Part shown: one piece after another, positions 11,110 to 25,186 of the stretch
Numbering within the stretch: the stretch's first letter is position 1
How the letters are laid out: the number at the start of each line of letters is the position of its first letter
Assembly: GCA_025765615.1 (NCBI GenBank)
Contig: JAIVFJ010000244.1
Location: 26,417-90,416 of the forward strand
Direction: 5' to 3'
Source of the DNA: Zopfochytrium polystomum
Lineage: Eukaryota > Chytridiomycota > Chytridiomycetes > Chytridiales > Chytridiaceae
DNA length: 64,000 nucleotides
Notes under the pieces: model-generated
What the model saw: only the letters and a program-made list of their open reading frames with translations
The model's database searches: none
What the model was told of the DNA's origin: nothing
Translations under genes and position numbers: made by a program

Positions 11110-14100
11110 CTACACAATCGGCTCGTTCCCCCACACTTTGGCGTACTTGCCGAGCGCCCACATCGTGAAGATGAACTTGTAGTTCGGGTAGCCTTGAAAG
11201 TTTTTGTTGTTTAAAATGTTTTAATTAATTGACAAGGGGTTAGCCCTGTGCGCAGTACGAGGAAGAACAGATCCAAAGAAAAAAAAAATACTTACTGATC
11301 ATGCAATTCTATCCCATCCGAAAACCACGCGGCCGGCAAACGGAACAAGCAAAACGAGAAAAAAAAAATGGCTGGAGTCAGTTACCCCCCAACGCAAAAA
11401 CCAACCGAACGATCAAGCACTCGCCCCGCCAAATATTACCTTATTAAACAACGCCCTCGATCCCTTCCTGCAGCCACTCCCCGTTGTCCCTCTGCCGCTG
11501 CATGACGAGCCGCGCGGCGCGGCGCAGGACGTCTTGTTGCGGGAAGCCGGCGGCGAGGAGCGCGAGCATGGCCCACGAGGTGTTGACGACCTGGCTGCCG
11601 GCGGGGTGCGGGACGTAGGTGTTTGTTTCGCAGGACTGGGTATGGGGGGGTTGGGGTGGTAAGTGGTTAATGGGTGGACGACGGGGCGAAAGGTGGAAGG
11701 CGGAGAGGTACCTTGTACGACTCGCCCCACCCGCCGTCGGGGTTCTGTTTGGACGCCAGGAAGTGGCATGCGCGGCGGACGGGTTCGCTGCAAACGTGAG
11801 AAAGTGGGGGTGAGTGCGTGCGTGTTTTGTGTTTGTGTTAACGTAAAACAACGAAAGAAAAAAAAAACAAAAACAAAAAAACAAAAAAAACAAAAAAAAA
11901 ACAAAGAGCAACATTACAAGAAGGCCAGTACCTGTTCTCGTAGTTCATTCCGACCGAGGCCAGGCTCTCGAGCGCAAACAGGGTGCCGTAGGTGAAGCAG
12001 ATGGCCCACGAGCCGAACCAGCTGCCGTCGGGTTTTTGCACGTTGAGGATATACTTGACGGCGCGTGCGATGGTTGCGCTAAGATTCGCAAAGTGGCATT
12101 CTATGAGCAGGAGGAAAGAAAGAAAGAAAACCCCCCACTACTCACTCAATCTCCTTCCTCCGATGGTCGGGGTACACCTCCTTAAAGGCGCTCAACCCAA
12201 TCACAACACTCGTCGTGCACTCCGGGTAGCTGTACTCCAACATAATATTCCCAAACACCTCGGCGACGTTCATCCACTCGAGCCAAAACGGCGCCCTGCG
12301 CTTCTCGTAGCTGCCGATGCCGCCGTCGTCGGCGTTCTGCATGGAGAGGAGGACGTTGACGGCGTCGTGGATGCGCGGGGTGGAGACGGGGTTGGGCAGC
12401 TTGAAGGGGAGGTGGTGCTGGAGGAGCAGGACGGCTTTGAGGCCCTCGGCGGTGCAGTCGGAGACGGTGTAGGACTGGTCGCGCGTGCTGAAGGGGAAGG
12501 CGCCCTTGGTGATGTGGCGGTAGCATTTGGAGTGGGGGATTGTCGGGTCTTGTTTGATCTGAATGTCGTTGTTGGAGTGGTCGTTGTGGTTGGTAGGATT
12601 GTCAGTGCGGGGAAAAAAAAAAAAAAAAGAATTGTCACACCACCACCCAAACTCTTCTTCACCTGCGTGACGTCCAAAAAGTGAATGGCCTTGTCGAGCG
12701 ACGCCCTGAACTCTGGCTCGGTGGCGAGGCCGGTCTCAACGAGCGCCGAGATGGCGAACGATGTGTCCCAGAGCTGCGACCCGTTCGTTCCGTTCATCAT
12801 CATGCCCTCGGCGCCCTTCCTTGCGTCGCGTTAGTAGCAGCGTGCGCGACGCGTACACGAGTGTGTGTCAGATTTCAACTTGTAAAACGAGTAAAACGCA
12901 CCGCGCAACCACCAAAAAACTCACCACAAAAAGTCATTGTTTCTAAAACAATGCTGCCGGAACGACTCGGACTTTGGCCCGTCGTTGAGCCAGACTACGA
13001 TTTGGTTCATCACCTTGTTGACCTGTTTTTCGCGTTTACCCCCGCACAAGAAAAGTTAAAAAAAACGAAAATAAGGAAGAATACATTGAGGGTGGGAAGG
13101 AACAAAAAAAAAAAAAAGAAGAAGAAGAAGGAGCGGAAATCATCTCACCGGCCCCAGGTCCAAGTACTTTGTGTTCGTGTCCTCGTAACGGATCTGCCTG
13201 AGAGCCTCTGCGATCGCGGGTTTCCGCAGCCACGAGTTTGGGAGCCATTCGTACCATGCCAGGACGCCTTTTTTCCCGATTTGTTCGATTGTTCGTTTGT
13301 TTTGTTACATGGAATTTTTTTTTTGTTGGTTGTTGTTGTTGGTTTTTCGGTAGGGGGTTCCGAGTGAACAAGAGAGAGGGGCGGTCGGTCGGCGACGTCG
13401 AACAAAAAGTTCACATTTTCTCTCGATATTCGCTTTCACGCACCGTTCAAAAAGTCCATAATCTTTGTGTGCGGCGAGTACAGGTCGACCTTTGCGACGT
13501 TGTTGCGCTGCGCGGGCCAGTAGATTTGGTCGTACGGCGTGGTGTAGAGTTCCTAGTGTAAGTTGGTTCGTTTTATGGAAGGGGATTTTTTTTTTGATTT
13601 GTTACGTTTTTCTGTTTTTCTTGGATGGCTAAACGGGCGTCGAGAAAAAGAAATCGGAAGAAGAAAAAAAAGTCCGCCAACCAGTGCCTCAACAAGGTTT
13701 CAGCGGATTCTATGAAGCATAGAGGGCAATAGGCTTATTGTTACCGCTGAACCTTGTTGAGGGTGATTGCGGATCTTTTTTCTCCCTTTTTTCCTTTCTT
13801 CTTTTGGCGTCTCTCAGCCATCGGCTATCCAAAATGAACTCACCTCGCGCAGCGCCAGGATAAGCGGGTCGACTTTTGCTTGGAAGCGCACGCCGTACAG
13901 GTAGCTCATGGGGAGGTAGACCATTCGCGAGTGCACCCACATGCGGGACGCGTGGATGGGCATGAACTCGGGAATGATCCTGTGTGGGACGGGGACGGAC
14001 GTCACGAGGGGCGGGCGAGAACGGGTCGATTGGTGAGTATGGAACTGGCGCGCGCGCGCGTACAACACAGCACACACACCCACACACACATACACACACA

Positions 14101-15201
14101 CACACGCACACGCACATACGCACACACACACACAAACTCACCACAGCTCGGGCGGGATCGAATTGTTGCCGGCCCAGTCATAGACGTTGAGCACGGCGAG
14201 CCAGAACTTGCCCCATGACGGGACACCCGTGGCGCCGCCGAGCTTGTGGAGCGTGGCGCGGGCCTTGACGCAGACGGGGTCGTCGGGCGGCACGCCGAGG
14301 AGGCGGAGCGCGACGTAGTTGAGCGCCGTGCCAAAGACGGTCGAGACGCCTTCGATGTGGCTTGCGGTGTTGGTGGTTGGGTTTGTCAAACAAAAAACAA
14401 AAGTTGGATGAGCGCTCCTTGTCAAAGTGCCCACATGAGCCGGATCATAGACGACAAGCACACATTCACTCTCACACACCTTCACAACACACCCACACTC
14501 ACTCTCAGGCTCTCACACACACTCACTCACTCGGGGGGCGCAACTCACATTCCCCAACCGCCGTCGTCCTTGTTCGCGCGCGCCCTCAGGTACTTGACAA
14601 GCTCCGCTTTCTGTCCAGGCAGGTAGGGCGCACCCGTGACGTAGTTTGCGATGCACAGGCCCGGGATGAGGAACATGGGCCCGCCGTACTCGCCGGCCCA
14701 GTGGCCGTCGGGCGTCTGCAGCCGCTGGAAGAAGCGGTAGCCGTTTTTGGCCGCGTCGTACGGCGTTTTCGCGCGCTCTAGGGTCGGCGCGCCCTTGGAT
14801 GGTTTGTTTTTTTTTTTTTTGTTTGCGGTGGTTGTGGACAAAAAAGTGGTTTGTGCGGGGTGTGGTTGGGCGTGTGGTGGTGCAGAGAGTTGAGGGAGTG
14901 TCAGTCGGCACTCCGAGAGACGCTTGCACGAGGTTGGACTCTCTCTCGTCTCGACGACGCGACTCACGGTGGGGAGGCCCTGCCAGTACAGGTCGTAGGG
15001 CTGCGCGGGGGGCACGTCCTTTTCGTTTTCGCAGTCGCCGTAATAGTGCCACGTCTGTCTACCCTCGTCGACGGCGAGGCGCCAGCGCAGCGGGTCCGTC
15101 GTGGTCGCCGTCGTCGCCGTCGTCGCCGCCGCCGTGGTCGGTGGGTAGACCGGCTTGGGTGGCGCCATTTTCTGCTTTTTGGCGTTGTTTCGGGCTTTCA
15201 T
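11110..15201 (-). CDS. ERG7: lanosterol synthase (oxidosqualene cyclase)
   Basis: Cyclises 2,3-oxidosqualene to lanosterol on ER or lipid-droplet membrane, in the sterol pathway. Fourteen exons on the minus strand: 14968-15201, 14549-14793, 14142-14360, 13844-13979, 13444-13552, 13149-13267, 12925-13022, 12663-12819, 12146-12558, 11932-12078, 11712-11787, 11440-11635, 11296-11308 and 11110-11192. They sum to 748 codons after removing one base, matching family size. The catalytic VSDCTAE motif (Asp about 473) is intact; QW-type repeats include [28 protein letters not shown] and [10 protein letters not shown]; the N-terminal block [19 protein letters not shown] is complete. Exon 13 is only 13 nt yet is needed to make FNKNCMISYPNYKF. 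One extra base at about 11449-11452 breaks the frame just before FNK. An upstream Met precedes [10 protein letters not shown] by 11 codons. Introns hold CA repeats (about 14060-14135) and A-runs. Confidence 0.95.
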
Positions 15202-15339
15202 TTTTTCTTTTTTTTTGCCTTTTTTTTTGCCCCCTTTTTCATTTTCCTGTTTATTGTTGTTTGGAATGAAACGGGATCAGGCCATTACCGTCACTGGAGC
15301 TGGTGACCCCGATGGACCGGCGGCTGATACTCGGACACC

Positions 15340-15404
<65 letters not shown>

Positions 15405-15716
15405 CGAAAGAGAAACCGGCTCGGAACTCTGGCGACGGCCCCCCGCTCTGTACGCGAGAGATGTCAGAGCACAGGGGGAGTGAATCTCTGCGACTTTGAA
15501 CACGGGCCGCAAGCGGGACAAGCCTTATACTGCGTTTTTTCAGGCCCGCACTGTTGGGATTTTGGGACTGGGCAAGGGGAACAATGAGGGGGCGGTCAAC
15601 ATAAGGGTGGCTTGGGTTGAACCACGATGGAACAAAAAGGAGGGATGGTGGGTGGTGGAACCGAACAAAACTTGAAAAAGAAAAGACAGTCACACGACAC
15701 ACCCGCTCACTTTGGA
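15202..15716. promoter_or_regulatory. divergent upstream region with GA repeat
   Basis: This 515-base interval separates the start codons of lanosterol synthase (-) and the DEAD-box helicase (+). A GA microsatellite fills about 15344-15402, resembling the GA tract in the other divergent promoter at about 7481-7575. No TATA-like box or small gene is evident. Confidence 0.45.
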
Positions 15717-18432
<2,716 letters not shown>

Positions 18433-18894
18433 GGGCGAACCTACAGACGCCCCAGTGCACTCGATCCAAGTCACCAACCACTTTCCGGTCCTACGTTTGT
18501 ACTTTCGCTTTCTCCGTCTTTTGTATGTTCAGTGCTTTTGTTTTTTTGCACCAAGGCCCCACCAGTTTTATTGGCATTGATTAGCCTTTTTGCTTTGAAG
18601 ACCTCCACACTTTGGTTGGTTCATGGTGGAGACCGTTTTCTTCCTTTGCGTGGAATAAGCCACCCCGCCCCCTCCCTTCTGGCTTCCTCTAATGTTTTGC
18701 TTTCCTCGCTTTCCCCTCTTTCCCCTCTTTTGTCTCGATCTTCTGCGAGCCGACAGACTTCCCGCCTGCCCGCCTTTTTGCAATAGTGGTAATGAAAAAT
18801 GAGAATGTGAATGCGCAAAGCGCAGTGATCACGTGGACGAGGGTCATTTTATTTAAATTCAACGCCACTCCGACTTGTCAACTCTCGTGTCCGA
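18433..18894. other. intergenic, 3' region of helicase and upstream of orphan gene
   Basis: No coding signal is seen between the helicase stop and the next start. The sequence is pyrimidine-rich near 18660-18735 and A/T-rich near 18790-18860; both the 3' UTR of the helicase and the promoter of the next gene must lie here. Confidence 0.4.
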
Positions 18895-19139
18895 ATGACA
18901 GAAACAACCTCGAAAACCTCGTCCGTCTCCCCACCCACACTTGCACCAAAGCCCCGCATGTCGTCGGAGGCGAAGGCGAAGACGATGACGACTGAGTCCT
19001 CGGAGTCGGCGGAGTCGGCGGTGAGCGGCACGACCCTCGCTGCTCCGCGGCGATGGATGAGGAGAAGCGGCTCTTTCGCGGTAAGGACCATCCGATCCTA
19101 TTCTCTTGTTCGATCGCTCGTTATTACTCTCTCGCACAC

Positions 19140-19178
<39 letters not shown>

Positions 19179-22100
19179 TACAATTGCGCCCACCCAATAC
19201 CCACAAGTGCTCACCCACACACACCTAACTTGCTCACGCTCAAACAGTCGCTCCCACCTGCCGTCCTCTGTGAGATCCTCGAGCACCTCCCAACCGCCAA
19301 GCACATCGTCGCCGCTTCGCTTGCGTGCACAGCGCTCCGCTCCGCGGCCACCGCCGTCGCCAGCAAACTGCTGCTCTCCTTTGCAGACACCATCGACAGG
19401 CTGCAGCAACACCTTCATGTTGAAGAACGGACTACCCACCGCTTCAAGTCCTCCATCCCGGTTACTATCCTGGCGTCCGCCGTCGCCGCCGGCGCTGGCC
19501 TCGTCTTCCACTTTCCCGGCATGGCAGGGCGCGCGGTCGACCGCTTTCGTCGAGCTACGGAGCCCCTTGTGCGCGAGGTTGAAAATTTCGGCTGCGATGA
19601 AGACGACGCCGACGCCGACGAAGACGACGACGAAGTCGACGTCCCGGCACACCAAGTGCCGCGGCGAAAGCGGCCGCCGCTGCCCGCTGGAGCGGTGAAC
19701 GCATACGAGGCGTGCGCGGTCGTCGCGGCGCGGAAAAAGCTGACGATGGGGAAGCCCCTCCGGCGAACTCTTCGCAGCGCGGGAGAAACGCGCTTCAACG
19801 AGTGGGAAAACGTCGTGCGGGCGTTGTTCCTGCAAATCGTGGATGATTCCGATTCGGTGGCGGCCGCCTGGCACTTTGCATCAGCTTGCATCCTTTTCAA
19901 CAGTGATGTGATTAAGGACGCATCCGACCGTGGCGTCTTCTCTGTGCTGACAAGCAGACTCGATCTCTCCAACGCCAACTTTGCAACGGAATTGAATCGT
20001 CTCGCCTTGATTTATCCAGGCTCAGAAAGAACCGAAGACCCACGACGGGTCCCTACTCATTGCCTTCGGTCTGTCAAGATTTGCCACTGTGCGTTTTTTG
20101 TTTGCATGTTCGCGCAGGAGAACTTGTCGACTCCACTGGTGCCCCACACGTTCTGGCCGGAAACGCTAGCGCCCTTGTTGACGGATATGCCCACGTTGAA
20201 GCTCGATCAATTTAGGTTCGAGAAAGTCGCCCCGGTGCTTGCAGCTGTAATCGAGGCGGGAGTGATGGCGGAGGAATGGGTAGTGGTGGTGGCGCGTTTC
20301 TCGGTCCGGATCGTGAAAGAGTGGATTTTCAGTCAGGAGTTGGCGGACAACAGTATCAAAGTGCTGAGGAGCGCCACCAACTTTTGTCTCCGAGAGATTG
20401 AGAAAAACAAGGACTCTGACGCTATGGAGTCGTCGTCTGCTTCGAACGAGTCACTTTTGGGTCTGCTGCGTACTTCTTGGACAGCTTGGCTCGATGAGCA
20501 TCAACTGGACACGTTCCAGTGGAAAAGGGACGGAATGCAATGCATCTCGGAGGTTCTCCCACCTACCGAGGTCGCCGCCGACTGGGAGAAGAGGGTTGTG
20601 TACTGGAAGCTGAAGAGGAAGAAGAAGAAGAAGCCCATGTACCTTTGGACGGGGTTGAAAGCGTACCAGCAGGAGCCGGTCTTCTCGGCGACGGTTCGAA
20701 AGCTTTGCAGCGAAAACGAAGAGCTGGTCGAGATCCAGGAACGATGGCTTCACAGCGCCCTTGTGTCGCCGTGCATGACGGACGAGCTGATGCGCTTGAT
20801 ACACGCCAAAGTAACGCGCGAGGTCTTGAAGAAAAATCGACACCACCATTTGACCAGGCTTGTGCGGCGGCTCGCGGAGATGTGGCGGCCGGCACCGAAC
20901 GACCCGTTGTTTTTGGCGTTGCTCAGCATTTCGGTGAGGCCCGAAGAGTTCGGCAGGAAAGCTCGACGCGTCTTTTTGAACATTCTCTGCATCCTTGCCC
21001 GAAGAATGGGAATGGCAGCCGGGGGGGACGAGCCGAGACGGGCAGATTGCCGCCGTGTGGTCGATCTTGGACCTACTTTGCGACACGGCGATGCGGCAGC
21101 AGAAGTTGGAGTACCCATTTCTGGACGCCAACTCTTGGGACCTGCTGCTGGACCACGCAAGCCCAGTCCAACATGACCGCATATCGCAGCACGTAGTCGG
21201 GCTGGTAGTCAACGGTCTCGCGTACACGCCGCCGCTCGCGCTGGACGACGACTTTGAGGACCCCAGCGTCCTCTCGGGCAACAAGCTGAAAAAGCGGCTC
21301 CAGGACGACAGCATCCACCCGCTGATCCTCGCCGTCGCGTTTCCGTGGCGCCGCCTCGTCCCGCGCGACGTGGTGCTGCTGTGGTCGCACCTCGGCTTGG
21401 GCGCGAGCGGGCCAAAGCCGTTGGGCTCGCCCGACCTGAGAACCCTGTGGAGGAACCTGGGGAGGCTGCCCGCGCCGCCGTTGGATTTCACGGGAGAGCC
21501 CCCCGTGGCGCCAAAGCCGAAAGAGAGCCGGCGCCAGCGCCGCCGACGGGAGCAGCGGCAGCAGCCATCGCCGTCCTTGGCGCCGACCGGGAGATTCGTG
21601 GCGCAACCAGTGCCGTTCGACACGCAACCGTCGCAGCGGAATGTGGTCAACGCTTCTTCGCCGACGCGGTCGGTGTATGTGGCGCAACAAATACCGTTCG
21701 ACACGCCACCGGTGCCGCCGTCGCGGCGGCTCTTCCACATCGATGAGAGTCCCTTCCAGCGCCCGCCGCCGTCGTCGCCAATCGTCTCGGAACCTGTGCC
21801 GCCCTCGACGCCGTCAGCACCGTCGTCCCCGACCTCCTCGAAACCAGACTCCGACCCCGAACCGGACCCCACGCCGCTGCAGCCGCCGGCGCCACCGCGC
21901 CAGGGGGTCTCGCGCCCGTCGGACCTCGTCGAGCAAGCGGTCTTTGCGTCCCTGCGCCTCACGGGGAACGACGACGACGAGTTCCAAGAGTGCCTCGTCA
22001 CGGCGTTTGCGCGCGTCGCGCCCGCCTTGCGCGACCCGGCTCCGACGGAGGCGCGCTTGTGGCGGTGGCTGTTCAAGTCGCTGCCCAGCGTCGCCCACCA

Positions 22101-22215
22101 CGCCGAGGGGGCGGTCAAGGTTGCGGCGCCGCGCGCAGTGAGGGCGAGCGGGTGCGTTGCGTTTGCGGCCGCGGAGCTGTGGGCGGCGATGGCGAGGAGG
22201 TTGGCGGGGAAGTGA
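18895..22215 (+). CDS. orphan protein with F-box-like N-terminus
   Basis: Exon 1 (18895-19080) joins exon 2 (from 19248) across an intron containing a CA repeat; the join gives GSFA-SLPPAVLCEILEHLP. That Leu-rich block, continuing HIVAASLACTALRSA, resembles an F-box, which would suggest a ubiquitin-ligase adaptor, but this is a pattern call only. The remaining roughly 950 residues match no family I recognise: an acidic Asp/Glu run near 19595-19640, helical Leu-rich segments, a basic KRKKKKK patch, a block LEYPFLDANSWDLLLD, a Pro-rich linker and a C-terminal block LWRWLFKSLPSV. One extra G in the G7 run at 21021-21027 breaks the frame; both sides otherwise stay open. A second start at 18958 (MSSEAK) is possible. 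A diverged paralogue lies on the minus strand beyond ERO1, which supports both being real proteins. Confidence 0.7.
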
Positions 22216-22870
22216 TTAGGGGCGGGAGGGGGAGGGAGCCCGGAGGGGTGGTGGTGGGGAGTGGGTAAGTGCCGAGGTGGAGGGTGGTGCGCGCATTTTT
22301 AGTTATAGTTGCATTACTGTATTTTTATTTTTTATTTTTATTTTAACGGTTGGTTCACGCAAGTGATGCTCACATCAACGCATCCTTTGCACGGCGCTCA
22401 ACCCAACCCCCCTATTATCTTGAAACCCCTTATGCTACACAGTGAAGGTTTCTTTACACTACCTCAGTGTTAAAGAGAAAAACGGTTTTTAATGAAAATG
22501 GCCGGTTGCTTTCCTGATCGGTCTGCCGTTCAGAGCTGCTCAAAAAAAAAAAAAAAAAAAATCGAGCGTATTCGGCGGTTTAATTGGCATGTACGGGATA
22601 TGTGGAATGGGTCAAGTTGGGTTCTTGTTTGAACGCCTTAAGAAAGCAGAATCGCCAATCACGAAACGCTGTGAGGCCGATTGGTGGGTTCGCGTCCAAC
22701 ATGGTCAAATGAGTCACTCAAATCCGGGCATGTATCGTTCGTGAGCCAGGAATCGTCATGATAGTCAAATTACGTAATTGCACGCGACACCAGCACCAAC
22801 AAACAAAACACCACCACCAACACCATCGCCAACACCGCCACCACCATCCGCTGAGACCCCGTAAAAGGCG
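22216..22870. other. intergenic, no gene recognised
   Basis: AT-rich compared with the genes on either side, with T-rich runs at 22320-22345, an A-run at about 22541-22560 and a CCA-rich stretch at about 22790-22850. I see no coding signal. The promoter of ERO1 should lie in the right part. Confidence 0.4.
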
Positions 22871-24819
22871 ATGCCCTCCTTCGCGACGATCCGTGCAGCC
22901 GCAATTATGGTAGCTACGACGCTGCTTCCCCTCCTCGCGTCTGCCTCCGCGTTGCACGCATCCTGGTCAGAGCGGACCGGCATCCCTAACCACCGCTTTG
23001 TAAGTCGAAGTCCTCCTTTCAGCCTTCATGCCCTCCAAAAAATAGCGGGCTGATCCCCATCGCCAGCCACACGGCCACATCAAAGATGCATGTTGCGAGT
23101 ACTCTGATGTGAACCGCATCAACGATCAAATATCACCTTTACTCCAAGACCTCGTTAAAACCTCTTTTTTCCGCTACTACAAAGTAAGGGAAGTCCTTTC
23201 CCAACGACCGATCTCCGTTTCGTTTCGCTTCAACTAACCACTTCGCGTCCCACCCGATCAAGGTCAACTTGGAGAAAGGATGCCCTTTTTGGAAGGAGAA
23301 TCATCGATGCTACTCGATTGACTGCGCCGTTGCGACGGTGGACGAAGTAAGTAGCTTGCATTTGTCAGCTGGGGCAAGAAAGTTTGTTGACCCCCCGAAA
23401 TGCCTGTCAACAAAAAAAAAAAAAAAAAAAAAAAAAAAAACAGTCCGAGGTGGCCGAGCAACTCAAGACCGTCGCCATATCGAAAGCAGATTTCAGCACG
23501 GCTGGCGACAACGGATTCGGGCTCTTTCATCGCGACTGCGAGTTCTCCGAGAACGACTTTTGCGTTGTGGAGGAGGACGACGTCCGCAGCGAAGGAGTTT
23601 ACGTCAATCTCCTCCTGAACCCGGAACGGTTCACTGGTTATGCCGGAGAATCTGCCGCTCGCATATGGAACGCGTTATACAAGGAAAACTGCTTTCCGTT
23701 GGATGACTCTGGCAGTCGCCAGCTGACGTCTGATCACCAGCGGTCTTGGGATGACACCTGTACGGAGAAGAGGGTGTTGTACCGGCTCATCTCGGGCCTG
23801 CACGCATCGATTTCGACCCACATTTGCGATAAATATCTGGACAGCAAGACAGGGATTTGGGTTAGTTGTGTTGTAAAACTTCGTTGAACGCGGATTTATT
23901 CACCCTGCATTCAAGTACCGCAACTTAGACTGCTTCCTGGACCGTGTTGGACGCTTCCCTGAGCGGGTGGAGAATCTGTACTTCACTTACGCCGTCTTAC
24001 TTCGCGCGGTGACGAAGCTGTCTCCGTACTTGAAGACCTATTCGTGGTGCGCGGGAGTTGAAGGCGACAAAGGCAAGATTAAGGTGAGGTGAACAGCTGG
24101 CTGTCTGTTATGTCTAGCTCAGAACTTTCTTTTTCAATATTTTGCAGTCCCTCGTACGTGACATTGTGAAGGTTACCAAATCGTGTCCACCGGCCTTCGA
24201 CGAAACGCAGTTATTCGCGAACAGCTCCTCTGATGTTAGTATAAACATATGTGACTGTTTTATGCCGTAAGACCCATGACTTCGTGTGCGTTCAAAATTC
24301 CTTAGGCTATAAAGGAAGAGTTCAAGATGCATTTTCGAAACATTTCTCGGATCATGGACTGCGATGGCTGCGAAAAATGCAGACTCTGGGGCAAGCTTCA
24401 AATTTCTGGTGCGCTTAGAGGCCCTGCCCCCGCTATTGGCGTTGGATCTTACTCATCTGCATGTAGGACTCGGAACAGCTTTGAAGATTCTCTTTTCGTT
24501 CGGAAACAAGTAACTAACTTTTGGTTGTTTGGCTTGAAATGGGTCTTATTTATCTCGCGTAACGATTGGTCCCAAACCGCACCGCAGGGTGTCATCCTAC
24601 CATCTCACAAGATCAGAGCTGGTGGCTCTCATCAATGGCTTTGCTCGAGTGTCCAACTCACTGTCTGCCGTTGCACGGTTCCGCGCAATGACGCAACAGG
24701 AAGCGCTGGCGGCTCCCCTCGATGCGATTGATGGCAAAGAAAAGTCAGACGAATGGACACAATCAACAATCGTCACGAGCGGGACAACACAATCTGCCGA
24801 CAACGGAGGTCCCAAATGA
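22871..24819 (+). CDS. ERO1: ER oxidoreductin 1 (thiol oxidase)
   Basis: Flavoenzyme that reoxidises protein disulfide isomerase in the ER lumen. Nine exons join in frame without correction: 22871-22999, 23067-23183, 23263-23346, 23444-23860, 23916-24083, 24148-24234, 24306-24408, 24467-24509 and 24588-24819, giving 459 residues. An N-terminal hydrophobic stretch ([19 protein letters not shown]) is a signal peptide. Family blocks: [14 protein letters not shown] (shuttle-Cys region), [42 protein letters not shown] (FAD region), and the active-site motif [16 protein letters not shown] with Cys353, Cys356 and Cys359. [10 protein letters not shown] and RSELVALIN close the fold. No C-terminal membrane segment is seen. 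Sits between the orphan gene and its inverted paralogue. Confidence 0.96.
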
Positions 24820-24930
24820 CACGAAAGCCCCCGAAGCGGAGCCAACAAACGCCGATCCTCTGAGTGCGGGCCTTTTCTTTTAATATATATCAATTTCTTC
24901 GAGCCACGCAGCGGTGTTTGGTTGATTGGC

Positions 24931-25186
24931 TTGGGTTTGATGGTGTACGGCTCCTTCTACACCGGCCGTCCCCTCCCAATCCACCCAACTGATCGAGGCC
25001 GTGCTGCTGGCAACCTGGACCGTTGCAGTCGACCCGGCCGCTCCGCCGCCGCCGGAGACGTTCGACCTGCTCCCGCGCATCGACGACGTCGAGGACGCGG
25101 AGACGGCGGCGCGGTTGTGGCGGCTGCAGCAGGAGCAAGTGCGTGGCGGTGCGTTCGGTGGGAGGGGCGGCGGCAGCGGCGTCTGA
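24931..25186 (+). pseudogene. inverted C-terminal piece of the orphan-family paralogue
   Basis: Plus-strand frame reading APSTPAVPSQ, then QLIEAVLLATWTV, a Pro run, and TAARLWRLQQEQV. This resembles the C-terminal part of the intact orphan protein (PSTPSAPSSP ... LVEQAVFASLRLT ... EARLWRWLF). It is on the opposite strand to the rest of the damaged paralogue immediately to its right, where the minus-strand frame turns into Arg-rich nonsense. This looks like a local inversion. The similarity is by eye and moderate. Confidence 0.45.

Noticed and set aside
20451..22118. Minus-strand frame of 555 codons across the orphan gene
   Set aside because: High-GC antisense openness; the plus strand has the paralogue-conserved blocks.
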